This document shows, piece after piece, positions 44,929 to 52,226 of a DNA stretch of 52,226 nucleotides. Each line of letters begins with the position of its first letter. The first letter of the stretch is position 1. The translations under genes were made by a program, and so were the position numbers. The stretch is from Geobacter sp. Its GTDB lineage: Bacteria > Desulfobacterota > Desulfuromonadia > Geobacterales > Geobacteraceae. Location: the NCBI GenBank assembly GCA_003499925.1, contig DNRQ01000048.1:1-52226 (forward strand). The letters are read 5' to 3'. The notes below the pieces were generated by a model. It was not told the DNA's origin, did not search any database, and saw only the letters and a list, made by a program, of their open reading frames with translations.

Positions 44929-45579
44929 TCAGTGGGACAGTTTTTCCGCCCAGCAAACGGCCTGCAGTCGAGTGCTCACCGTTATCTTTCGATAGACGCT
45001 GCTGAGATGGGACTTTACCGTGGGGATGCTGACAAACAACTGGTCGGCAATGGCCTTGTTGGAGAGACCCTGTACCAGCAGGTTTACCAATTCCGATTCC
45101 CTTCTGGTCAGTCCTGGATAGTGAACGACGTGATTCGCAATGCGGTTCGGTGTGGTGAGATAGTCGAGGAGCAACTTACGTGAGACCCAGTAGTCATCAT
45201 TGAAGAGGGCAACGACACCTTTGGTGATGGTAGACGGCGAATCGCTCACATAGAAAAACCCACGGATACCCGCTCTGAGAGCAGCTTGCTCAACTGACAT
45301 GTCTGGGTACAGGTTGAGCAGAGTGGGGAGTCTGCCCGCCACCTTGCTCATTCCTTCCGATTCCAGCATGTCAAGGATGCCCACCTTTCCCATGGTGGTG
45401 AAGCAGTCGATAAGATTCACCTGTTTCTTGGCCTGCGCTATTTGGTGTTGGTAAACATCATCAAGCCTCGCCTGGCATTCGCAGCTGATTCCGACGGAAT
45501 GTTCCAGGTATGCCGCCAACAGGGCATTTTGCAAACTGTTGTCCCCGACGATCTGTATGTTGTATCCGTCTTGTTGCAT
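44929..45579 (-). CDS. CsgD/VpsT-like LuxR-family regulator
   Basis: A 216-residue transcription factor. The ATG at 45579 follows GGGAG; the longer upstream frame is rejected. It has an N-terminal receiver-like domain without a full set of acidic phosphorylation residues, and a C-terminal LuxR HTH: LTRRESELVNLLVQGLSNKA followed by IADQLFVSIPTVKSHLSSVY. The segment YWVSRKLLLDYLTTP aligns with CsgD/VpsT, and Trp131-Val-Ser-Arg134 resembles the W-[FLM]-[ST]-R c-di-GMP motif of VpsT. It is transcribed against the EPS genes and is the best candidate for a locus regulator, possibly c-di-GMP-dependent. Confidence 0.85.
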   Translation of the reverse strand: MQQDGYNIQIVGDNSLQNALLAAYLEHSVGISCECQARLDDVYQHQIAQAKKQVNLIDCFTTMGKVGILDMLESEGMSKVAGRLPTLLNLYPDMSVEQAALRAGIRGFFYVSDSPSTITKGVVALFNDDYWVSRKLLLDYLTTPNRIANHVVHYPGLTRRESELVNLLVQGLSNKAIADQLFVSIPTVKSHLSSVYRKITVSTRLQAVCWAEKLSH

Positions 45580-45619
45580 AATTCTCCCTTCTTGGTATAA
45601 GCAGTTCTTTTGTTGGTAA

Positions 45620-45625
45620 ATTATA
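45620..45625 (-). promoter_or_regulatory. Possible -10 element of the regulator gene
   Basis: On the minus strand TATAAT lies about 40 bases before the ATG at 45579, which would leave a leader of roughly 33 bases. No good -35 box is found at the right distance, so an activator may be needed. Confidence 0.4.
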
Positions 45626-45881
45626 ACCTGAAATAGGCTAAGGGGCTCCCGTGTCCAGATTGGAAAACGGTGATTGACGACGATTGACTTTACCTGGGTG
45701 AATACCCTCTTTTGATCTTTCATTGATCGAAGGAGGTGTAGCCAGGCGCAGCTTGGGCAATCGATACGAAAAGGGGCTAAGAGTGCGCATGAGCTATACC
45801 GGTGCGCGTACGTTATATGCTCTGTTCGTATCAGCAAAAATCTTATGCCTGGCTTATCCGATTTCTGAGATTCCGTAGCCA

Positions 45882-46079
45882 ATGCTTGAACACTATTTGA
45901 AGGTTCCCAGCCAACTCCCACGGGAAATTAACCTTAATGACAACATGCCAATTCGTGGAGATAATATCATCACGCTGTACTGCCTTCTGATAATTGGACT
46001 AGCACTGTCGGTTGGCGCGCGCAAGTTTGAAGCTCTGTTTAAATCCGTAGCGGGGAATGTCATGAAGTTATCTGTTTAG
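45882..46079 (+). CDS. Possible small membrane protein
   Basis: A 65-codon frame with one hydrophobic stretch (NIITLYCLLIIGLALSVGAR) and a basic C-terminus, ending 37 bases before the phosphoglycosyl transferase start used here. No ribosome site precedes the first ATG; an internal ATG at 45945 is also possible. It matches no family known to me. The rest of 45580-46116 shows no gene and probably carries the divergent promoters. Confidence 0.3.
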   Translation: MLEHYLKVPSQLPREINLNDNMPIRGDNIITLYCLLIIGLALSVGARKFEALFKSVAGNVMKLSV

Positions 46080-46116
46080 TTGATGAGCGACATGCAAAGG
46101 AGTGCCGGATGCAGCA

Positions 46117-46731
46117 ATGCTTATGATCTCAAAACATCTTTTCGATTTTACTGCAACCACTGCCGGCCTTCTGCTGATCTGGCCTCTGGTACTCGTCCTC
46201 GCAGTTCTGGTACGTCTCAGGCTCGGTTCACCGATACTGTTCACTCAAATGCGCCCGGGGTTAAACGGCAACCCTTTCATGATGTACAAGTTCCGCACCA
46301 TGACCGACGCACGGGACGCGGAAGGCAACTTGTGGCCCGATGCCCAGCGCCTGACCGGACTCGGCAAGTTTCTGCGCAGCACCAGCCTGGACGAACTTCC
46401 GGAACTGTTCAATGTGCTCAAGGGGGAGATGAGCCTCGTCGGCCCCAGGCCGCTGCTCATGGAATACCTGCCGCTCTATGCTCCCGAACAGGCCCGCCGC
46501 CACCAGGCGCGGCCAGGCATGACCGGCTGGGCGCAGGTGAACGGCCGCAATGCCATCAGTTGGGAAACGAAGTTCAAGCTGGATGTATGGTACGTGGACA
46601 ACCACTCCTTCTGGCTCGACCTGAAGATTCTCCGGATGACCTTTAATAAGGTGTTTGAGCGGGAAGGGATCAGCCAGGAAGGGGAGGCTACCATGGAAAA
46701 GTTTGCCGGAACGTGGGGGGACGAGTCATGA
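46117..46731 (+). CDS. Phosphoglycosyl transferase, PglC-like
   Basis: A roughly 204-residue monotopic phosphoglycosyl transferase: reentrant helix (TTAGLLLIWPLVLVLAVLVR), KFRTMTDARDA, catalytic Asp-Glu in SLDELPELFNVL, MSLVGPRPLLMEYLPLY, and RPGMTGWAQVNGRNAISW. The start may be GTG 46102, ATG 46117 or ATG 46123; homologues begin close to the last. It overlaps the next gene by four bases (ATGA). A PglC-PglD order next to an acetyltransferase is typical of diacetylbacillosamine-type loci. Confidence 0.92.
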   Translation: MLMISKHLFDFTATTAGLLLIWPLVLVLAVLVRLRLGSPILFTQMRPGLNGNPFMMYKFRTMTDARDAEGNLWPDAQRLTGLGKFLRSTSLDELPELFNVLKGEMSLVGPRPLLMEYLPLYAPEQARRHQARPGMTGWAQVNGRNAISWETKFKLDVWYVDNHSFWLDLKILRMTFNKVFEREGISQEGEATMEKFAGTWGDES

Positions 46732-47366
46732 AGGGAGAGAAAGAAAAGATTTTCGTCTTCGGAGCCAGCGGTCACGCCAAAGTCGTGATCGACATCATTG
46801 AACGGCAGGGGAGCTTTGACATAGCCTTTTTAGTAGACGATAACGTCAATGTGACAGGTCGGACTGTTTCTGGCTATCCGGTCATCGGCGGAAAAGGTGC
46901 ACTTTTGGCGTCAGGCATCAGGCGCGGAATCGTAGCAATTGTTTGTAACGACGCCCGGTATTCCGTGGTGCGTTGGTGTGAACGCAAAGGTTTCGAGTTG
47001 GTATCCGCTGTACATCCCGGCGCCCATGTCGCACGGGATGTTCCGATCGGTGTAGGTTCGGTTGTCATGGCTGGCGCAGTGATAAATTCAGATTCCTCGA
47101 TAGGACGCTACGTGATTATAAATACCCGAGCCGGTATCGACCATGATTGCTGTATCAGTGATGGCGCTCATGTAGCCCCGGGAGTCTCGTTATGCGGAAC
47201 AGTCGGTATCGGAGAGCTGACTTTCGTCGGAGCAGGGGCCACGGTGATTCAAAACATCTCCATCGGAAATAATGTCGTAGTCGGGGCGGGGGCGACGGTG
47301 ATCAGCGATGTGCCTGATCGCGTGCTGGTGCTCGGGAGCCCGGCAAAGGTCAAGAAACGGTTTTGA
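46728..47366 (+). CDS. PglD/NeuD-like sugar O/N-acyltransferase
   Basis: A 212-residue acetyltransferase. The N-terminal nucleotide-sugar-binding fold starts IFVFGASGHAKVVIDI; the left-handed beta-helix follows from AHVARDVPIG, with the catalytic-His region GIDHDCCISDGAHVAPGV. PglD acetylates the 4-amino group of UDP-4-amino-sugars; this role would complete the path begun by the CapD-type dehydratase and aminotransferase 36 kb upstream. Linkage to the overlapping PglC-like gene supports this. A NeuD-type O-acetyl role cannot be excluded. Confidence 0.87.
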   Translation: MKGEKEKIFVFGASGHAKVVIDIIERQGSFDIAFLVDDNVNVTGRTVSGYPVIGGKGALLASGIRRGIVAIVCNDARYSVVRWCERKGFELVSAVHPGAHVARDVPIGVGSVVMAGAVINSDSSIGRYVIINTRAGIDHDCCISDGAHVAPGVSLCGTVGIGELTFVGAGATVIQNISIGNNVVVGAGATVISDVPDRVLVLGSPAKVKKRF

Positions 47367-47561
47367 GATGCTGCAATTTTGATCTCCCCGGAGCAAAGAG
47401 ATAGCGGCAACCTCTGCCGGCGGCGCCCGGCACGACTTGGCATGCTGCCTCATCCATTTCAGTAAAGACGCAACCTTTTGAAGCACCCCCTTGCCGGGGG
47501 GAAGGATTTGCTTAAGATCAGGCTGGTTTGCATGTCTCGTGAGGGAGGGAATTAAGGGCTC

Positions 47562-47580
47562 CTCCCCCTTCAAGGGGGAG
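47562..47580. repeat. CTCCCCCTT-AAGGGGGAG palindrome
   Basis: A perfect 19-base palindrome of the family found at 366-458. Shortly after it, at 47621-47637, comes the reverse complement of the TTCTGCTTTGTCACATT word, with one mismatch. The remainder of 47367-47662 shows no gene. Confidence 0.7.
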
Positions 47581-47662
47581 ATCGGGAGGGGATGGGGTGA
47601 GGCTGAAAGCGTTGTGCTGCAATGTGACAAAGTAGAACCAAGGCGTTGTGCGGAGAAATTTT

Positions 47663-48784
47663 ATGATACCTGCTATAACCCCAATCGGCCTCAGCTATAT
47701 CTTCCTGACCGCACTGTTCGCCTCGCTGATCATGGTGCCGTTCCTGCAGCGCTTGTGCATTGAGCGAAAAATGCTGGATCTGCCGGATGAGCGAAAGGTC
47801 CACCTCCATGCGGTTCCCCGTCTCGGCGGGGTCGCCATCTGCATGTCCTTTCTCTGCACTCTCCTCTTGTACCTTGTCCTGCCTCGGGGGATGTGCGGCA
47901 TTCTGGCGGGGGTATTGATAATCTTCGCTACCGGGCTGGTTGACGATATCTACGGCCTTTCGCCGCTGCGCAAATTATTCGGCGAGGTCTGCGCGGTCCT
48001 GACCACGATGCTGATTGGCAACCTTTACATCCGCACCCTTGGAGATCTGTTCGGCCTGGGAGAGATCGTGCTCCCCCTCTGGCTGGCCATCCCCTTCACA
48101 GTAGTGGCGATTGTCGGCGTTGTGAACGCGTTCAATCTGATAGACGGCCTGGACGGACTGGCTGGGGGGATATCGGTAATCAGTCTGGTGGCCTTTGCCG
48201 TGTTAGCCTTCCAAGCCGGGAACGTCGAGGTGCTGATCCTCTGCGTCGCCCTGCTAGGCGCCATGCTCGGCTTCCTCAAGTACAACTTCTTTCCGGCACG
48301 CATCTTCATGGGGGATGCCGGAAGTCTGGTGGTAGGTTTCGTGATCAGCTTCCTGGCGCTCTCCCTCACCCAGGGGGGTGCCGGCCAGGTCCAGCCGGTG
48401 GTGCCGCTGCTCGTGGTCGGACTGCCGGTGGCCGACGCGGTCTGGGTGATGGCAAGTCGCCTCTGCGCCGGACAAAGCCCCTTTGCCGCCGACCGGACCC
48501 ACGTGCACCACAAGTTCCTCGCCCTGGGTTTCGAGCATTGCCATACGGTAATCGTGATCTACAGCATCTCCCTCTTCTGGGCGGCCGCCGCACTCTTTCT
48601 GCGCGACAAACCGGCGGTGCTCCTGCTCGGCGGCTATCTAGTGCTGACTCTCCTCTCTTATGTGGCGCTCGGCTTTCTGCGCAGCTGGCGCCATCTGCTC
48701 CGCTCTCCCGGCAAAGAGGGGTCCGCCATGGGTATGCCGGAACCGGTAAGCTGCAGCATGGTAGCCAACCGTACTGGCCGCTGA
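47663..48784 (+). CDS. WecA/MraY-like undecaprenyl-phosphate sugar-1-P transferase
   Basis: A 373-residue polytopic enzyme with about 10-11 helices that would move GlcNAc-1-P (or a related sugar) to undecaprenyl phosphate. Signatures: DDIYGLSPLRKLFGEV, VNAFNLIDGLDGLAGG, RIFMGDAGSLVVGF and the HVHHKFLALGF loop, which places it with WecA/TagO rather than MraY. The ATG at 47663 follows CGGAG. It is a third possible initiating enzyme in the locus. Confidence 0.9.
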   Translation: MIPAITPIGLSYIFLTALFASLIMVPFLQRLCIERKMLDLPDERKVHLHAVPRLGGVAICMSFLCTLLLYLVLPRGMCGILAGVLIIFATGLVDDIYGLSPLRKLFGEVCAVLTTMLIGNLYIRTLGDLFGLGEIVLPLWLAIPFTVVAIVGVVNAFNLIDGLDGLAGGISVISLVAFAVLAFQAGNVEVLILCVALLGAMLGFLKYNFFPARIFMGDAGSLVVGFVISFLALSLTQGGAGQVQPVVPLLVVGLPVADAVWVMASRLCAGQSPFAADRTHVHHKFLALGFEHCHTVIVIYSISLFWAAAALFLRDKPAVLLLGGYLVLTLLSYVALGFLRSWRHLLRSPGKEGSAMGMPEPVSCSMVANRTGR

Positions 48785-48801
48785 TGTTTTGGAGAGTGAA
48801 C

Positions 48802-49784
48802 ATGCGCAGTTCCGGAATCAAACTCGCTACGGTAACTCTTCTCCTCTGCCTCGTTATCGCGACCCGAGCAGCTGCCGCGACCAAAGCTGCCGCGACCCAA
48901 GCAGTTGCGCAGCAGTCGTCGAAGATCGACATCGGGGTCTATTATTTCCCGGGGTGGCACTCGAAGAGCGATTACTGGAATGATATCAAAGGTCTCCCCG
49001 GCTCCAGATCTCCCAACATCGCGTGGCCCGGGCGCGTGCCTCTTTTGGGATACTACCCGGAAGAAGAGACCTGGGTTGCAGAAAAGCACATCGAGTGGGC
49101 CTCCCGGCACGGCATCACCTTCTTCGCCCATGAGTTTTACTGGAGGCACGGCAAGCCGGAACTGGAGCACGCCCTGAAGGCGCATGTCAGGGCGAAAAAC
49201 AAAGATGATCTGAAATTCTGCCTGTTCTGGGCCAACGAAGGGGGTTCCCCCCCTACGATCCAGAATTTCGACGCCATGGTCGACTACTGGCTCAAGGTGT
49301 ACGTCGGCGATAAGAGCTACTACAGGGTGAACGGGATGCCGTTGCTCTTCATATTCGATCCCGACACGCTCACCCGCAACGTCAAGGAACTCGGGGTTAC
49401 GTCGCGGCTAAGGATAAGTCCCACCATGCCGATTACGATTCGATGGTCGATACCCACCTCGATTTCTACGCGGCGGCTGCGAAGAGCAGGGAAATACTGC
49501 CGTACCTGCCTACGGCGAGCCCCGGCTATGACGGACGCCCCTGGGTGGGAACCAGGCCCAAGATCCACGTGCGCCTCAACCCGACCCCCGCCAAGTTCAA
49601 AAAGATCCTGGAAGGTGCCAGGGAGCTTCTGCTCAAGGCTCCCCCGGGTTCGCCCAGAATCCTCACCATCGGCGCCTGGAACGAGTTCGCCGAGGGGGCC
49701 TACATCGAGCCTACCAAGGAGTGGGGCATGCAGTACCTGGAAACGATCCGCAACGTCTTTGGTACCGGAGAACGGAAAAAATGA
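48802..49784 (+). pseudogene. GH99-like (WbsX) secreted protein, frameshifted
   Basis: From an ATG with GGAGAG upstream, a signal peptide (GIKLATVTLLLCLVIATRAA) leads to IDIGVYYFPGWHSKSDYWND and later FAHEFYWRHG, the pattern of WbsX/GH99-like TIM-barrel proteins. Frame 1 turns to nonsense after VKELG near 49393; the correct continuation lies one base over, ending with the diagnostic IGAWNEFAEGAYIEPTKEWG. A single G missing from the GGGG run at 49393-49396 explains it. Without the shift the protein would be about 327 residues. It is either a real mutation or a sequencing error. Its stop overlaps the next ATG. Confidence 0.8.
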
Positions 49785-50932
49785 AGATATCCATCCTGGG
49801 AACACGCGGCATCCCCGCAAAACATGGCGGATTCGAGACCTTCGCGGAGCGTCTGGCGCTGCATCTCGTCGGCAAAGGGTGGGAGGTCACCGTCCACTGC
49901 CCAGCGCTTGGGGCAGATGCGGTGCGGGAATCGGAATGGTGCGGCATCCGTCTGCTGCACCTGCCGGTGCATCGGGATGACGCCGTCGGCACCATCCTCT
50001 TCGACTGGAAATCGACCCTCGTGGCCACCGGTGAAGGGGGAAGCGTCCTTAACCTCGGCTACGGCACCGCTATTTTCGGTTTGCTTTACCGGCTGCGCGG
50101 CATTTACAACGTGATCAACATGGATGGCATCGAGTGGCGCAGGAAAAAATGGTCTTTTCCCGCCAGAGCCTGGCTGTACCTCAACGAACGTGCGGCCTGC
50201 CTGTTGGCCAATCACCTGATCGCCGACCACCCGGAGATTAAGAATCACCTGGCGACCCGCGTCAATGCCGAGAAGATCGCCATGATCCCCTATGGCGCCG
50301 ACCCGGTGGCCGACCCTGACGTGAACCTCATCAACCCCTTCAACCTCACTCCGAACGGGTATGCCATAGTCATCGCCCGTCCCGATCCCGACAACTCCAT
50401 CCTCGAGATCGTCAGGGTTTTTTCCGCCAGGAAACGTGGAATCAAGCTGGTGATTCTCGGCAACTACCATGAAAGCGTGCCTTATCAAAAGCAGGTATTG
50501 GCTGCAGCGAGTTCGGAGGTCGTCTTCGCGGGAGGGATCTACGACAAGCAGATAGTGGAGGCGCTCCGGTTTTTTGCCCGGCTCTACGTCCATGGTCACA
50601 AGGTGGGGGGAACCAACCCCTCCCTGGTCGAAGCCCTTGCCGCAGGCTCCCCGGTGCTCGCCCACGACAATCACTTCAACCGGGAGGTGGCCGGTCCCGG
50701 AGCCGCGTACTTCGGCGACGAGCGGCAATTGGCAGAGGAATTGAACTCGTTGCTCGGGGGCGATCGGGATCTGGAGGGGATGCGGCAGAGCAGCCGCCGG
50801 CGCCACAGCGAGGCGTACACCTGGGAGATGGTGCTGAGCGCCTACGAGGGGCTTCTTGCCAGGTGGCAGGGCGATCCGGTCGAGGATCGGAACGATGCCA
50901 AGATAACTGCTTTACACCCACGTCCCCATTAG
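49781..50932 (+). CDS. GT4 glycosyltransferase with DUF1972, Cps2T/rhamnosyltransferase-like
   Basis: A 383-residue transferase. MKISILGTRGIPAKHGGFET is the DUF1972 signature found in beta-1,4-rhamnosyltransferase-like proteins. The N-terminal domain has YNVINMDGIEWRRKKW; the C-terminal half has VIARPDPDNSILEIV, VFAGGIYDKQIVEAL and GGTNPSLVEALAAGSPVLAH. The ATG at 49781 overlaps the stop of the GH99-like gene. It is the last gene of the EPS locus in this window. The donor sugar is not certain. Confidence 0.88.
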   Translation: MKISILGTRGIPAKHGGFETFAERLALHLVGKGWEVTVHCPALGADAVRESEWCGIRLLHLPVHRDDAVGTILFDWKSTLVATGEGGSVLNLGYGTAIFGLLYRLRGIYNVINMDGIEWRRKKWSFPARAWLYLNERAACLLANHLIADHPEIKNHLATRVNAEKIAMIPYGADPVADPDVNLINPFNLTPNGYAIVIARPDPDNSILEIVRVFSARKRGIKLVILGNYHESVPYQKQVLAAASSEVVFAGGIYDKQIVEALRFFARLYVHGHKVGGTNPSLVEALAAGSPVLAHDNHFNREVAGPGAAYFGDERQLAEELNSLLGGDRDLEGMRQSSRRRHSEAYTWEMVLSAYEGLLARWQGDPVEDRNDAKITALHPRPH

Positions 50933-51033
50933 GGGGGCGGATGGGATCTGACGCGCAATGGTTGCCGCAGAAACCCCCAGCCCCCGCTGCCATTTAAGTA
51001 AGCTCCACCTGATACTCCCCTCTCTCTCCGGGA

Positions 51034-51366
51034 GCACTGCCATTAAGTTACCTGATTAGCGTCAATCTTCCGCTGGTTGAAACTCCCCCCTCCCTTGATG
51101 GGAGGGGCCGGGGGGCACTGCCATTAAGTTAACAGGTGGCGCCACGCAGATCACGTAGGGTGGGCCTAGCCCACCGAGGTTTGGTGGGCGGGGCCCACCC
51201 TACACGTCTGCCGGCAGCTCCTTAACTTAATGGCAGTGGGGCCGGGGGGAGGGTGAGGCTCATTCCAGCTTTTCACCCTCTCCCCAACCCTCTCCCATCA
51301 AGGGAGAGGGGGCTTGTACAGCGTGCGGGAAATTAGCACTGGCCTTAACTTAACTTAATGGCAGTG
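51034..51366. repeat. Four REP-like TTAACTTAATGGCAGTG elements
   Basis: CACTGCCATTAAGTTA occurs at 51034-51050 and 51115-51131, and its reverse complement at 51222-51238 and 51350-51366, so two pairs face each other. A weaker copy is near 50986. Between them are CTCCC-TTGATGGGAG palindromes. The region 50933-51423 holds no gene. Confidence 0.8.
51155..51203. repeat. Large composite hairpin
   Basis: GTAGGGTGGGCC (51155-51166) pairs perfectly with GGCCCACCCTAC (51192-51203), and inside it GCCCACC pairs with GGTGGGC. It is a REP/BIME-type element between two facing pairs of the 17-base repeats and could also act as a bidirectional terminator. Confidence 0.8.
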
Positions 51367-51423
51367 CCCTCCGGGCACCCTCTCCCGGAGGGAGAGGGGT
51401 TACTGAAGATGATTCCCCCCCCC

Positions 51424-51666
51424 TCACGGTGCCAGCACGATCTCGTCCCGATAGACAGGGGAGACGTTCCCGTTGCCGTCCCGGAACCGGACATAGAAGG
51501 TCTTGACTCCGGGGCCGCTGCTGAAGGTCGCCTGTCGGACGGTGCTGAAGCTCTCCCATGAGTACCAGGTCGTGCCATCCTTGCTCAACTGCATTTTCTC
51601 GACGCCGTTCAGGCCGGTAGCATCGAGAGTAAGGGTCGCGGCGGTACTGCTCGTGGTGTCAGTTCC
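51424..51666 (-). pseudogene. Surface-protein 3' fragment
   Basis: On the minus strand about 80 codons encode TLDATGLNGVEKMQLSKDG ... FYVRFRDGNGNVSPVYRDEI and end in LAP-stop. This is the C-terminal Ig-like module repeated in many Geobacter surface and cytochrome-associated proteins. The 5' part is missing: coding sequence stops at about 51666, where group II intron protein sequence begins on the other strand. Confidence 0.7.
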
Positions 51667-51674
51667 GCCAACGG

Positions 51675-51884
51675 CTTCGCTCCACTCAACTGAAGAAATG
51701 GAAGAAGCCGACCAAATTCCAGCGGATTATGACTCGTGTGGGATACAAACCCGAAGATGCCCACAAGACTTGGGTCAAAATAAACAGATGGCAGTCCGTG
51801 AACCGCGAAGAGGTCAAATATGTGATGGGGCTCAACTGGTTCAGGATGCAAGGGCTGGTATTTCTTCATGACTTCACGAAGTAA
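51675..51884 (+). pseudogene. Group II intron-encoded protein, C-terminal fragment
   Basis: About 70 codons encode the C-terminal DNA-binding/maturase tail of a group II intron reverse transcriptase: LKKWKKPTKFQRIMTRVGY, VKINRWQSVN and MGLNWFRMQGLVFLHDF-TK-stop. It matches the usual ending of these proteins (W-K-x-P, GYW-like aromatic, N-x(4)-GL). The reverse transcriptase part is missing from this window. Domains V and VI of the intron follow directly. Confidence 0.7.
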
Positions 51885-51916
51885 CCTTGTGAAACTTGTT
51901 TCAATCATCAATCGAA

Positions 51917-51983
51917 GAGCGGCTTACCTGGCCGGTACGAGCCGTTCTGTTGGGAGGGGGTGGCTGTAGGGCCACCTCCTACC
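51917..51983 (+). ncRNA. Group II intron domains V and VI
   Basis: GAGCGGCT pairs with AGCCGTTC as the domain V stem with AGC triad, a short upper stem and a TAC/AC bulge region, 31 nt in all. Domain VI follows: GGTGGC pairs with GCCACC and the 3' strand ends CCTCCTACC with a candidate branch A. It comes 33 bases after the intron-protein stop, the normal order. Confidence 0.6.
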
Positions 51984-52143
51984 AAATTGCAGAGCTTTTT
52001 ACCATCTCATTTATGGAATGTGGCATTGGGGATCTTCATTGAGTAACAGTAATTATCTCTGCTTTGTCACATACTTCGTGGCAACTCCCTCACCCCTGCC
52101 CCTCACCCCTGCCCCTCTCCCGCTTGCGCGCCGTAGCTCTACC

Positions 52144-52226
52144 GTAGGTCGGGTTGGCCCGGAGGGCGTAACCCGACGTGCAGCCGATGGCAACGCAGAA
52201 GGATGTCGGGTTACGCTGCGCTAACC
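52144..52226. repeat. REP-like GTAGGTCGGGTT element at window edge
   Basis: GCGTAACCCGAC (52166-52177) and its perfect reverse complement (52205-52216) form a large stem; the outer GTAGGTCGGGTT and terminal GCTAACC suggest a further outer stem cut off by the window end. Apart from the CTGCTTTGTCACAT word near 52058, no gene or other feature is seen from 51984 to 52143. Confidence 0.65.

Noticed and set aside
48538..49980. Single 480-residue protein across the GH99-like region
   Set aside because: The N-terminal part is out of frame with WecA's coding sequence and the C-terminal part is a frameshift product; the natural gene is 48802-49784 with one base missing.

Overview
The window looks like a chromosomal segment of a Geobacter-like bacterium (Desulfuromonadota, high GC). 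The basis is codon and base use, the wlb-type aminosugar genes, the large Ig/FN3-type surface protein, the Cys-rich GGDEF protein and the many REP-like palindromes and group II intron scraps typical of that group. This placement is inference; no 16S or other phylogenetic marker is present.

Layout. Positions 1-9100 are a mobile-element-scarred flank. It holds 41-bp tandem repeats, a 946-bp unit with 17-bp inverted ends that contains a REP-transposase (RAYT) remnant and an IS200-like tnpA, a very large surface-protein gene that has lost its 5' end exactly at that unit, a strong hairpin terminator, a second block of the 41-bp repeat, and a collapsed group II intron with recognisable domains V and VI. 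Positions 9149-50932 are one long exopolysaccharide (EPS/capsule/O-antigen type) biosynthesis locus, almost entirely on the plus strand. Positions 50933-52226 are repeats, a surface-protein 3' fragment and the 3' end of another group II intron.

EPS locus. 9149-16048 carries an aminotransferase, a CapD/WbpM-type dehydratase, a Wza-like export lipoprotein and a Wzc-like chain-length/tyrosine kinase. 16144-19233 is a wlbA-wlbB-wlbC set for a 2,3-diacetamido-uronic acid. 19281-24090 is markedly AT-rich and holds a secreted TIM-barrel hydrolase, the Wzx flippase, a FemAB-like acyltransferase, a decayed second FemAB copy and a NodB-type deacetylase. 24095-32672 holds a second deacetylase, the Wzy/WaaL-type polymerase or ligase, four GT4 glycosyltransferases and a ChbG-type deacetylase. 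32751-39559 is a tightly overlapping cassette of nucleotidyltransferase, P-loop kinase, APH-like kinase, GT4, ATP-grasp, HAD and phosphoglycosyl transferase genes. 39695-40969 is an antiparallel fusion of two broken signalling genes. 41805-45579 has a lipoprotein, a YjbH-family outer-membrane protein and a divergent CsgD/VpsT-like regulator. 46117-50932 has a second phosphoglycosyl transferase, a PglD-like acetyltransferase, WecA, a frameshifted GH99-like gene and a last glycosyltransferase.

Working model (inference). Nucleotide sugars are made by the wlb set and by a CapD/aminotransferase/PglD-like route. Repeat units are started on undecaprenyl phosphate by one of three initiating enzymes, extended by the GT4 enzymes, trimmed or decorated by deacetylases, FemAB and ATP-grasp enzymes, flipped by Wzx, polymerised by the Wzy-like protein, and exported through the Wzc/Wza-like pair under control of a CsgD/VpsT-type regulator that keeps a W-x-S-R motif. 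No complete undescribed system stands out. The strongest unusual signals are the 32.7-39.6 kb cassette, the decayed FemAB gene, the repeat-derived insertion inside WlbC, the antiparallel gene fusion and the paired group II intron relics.
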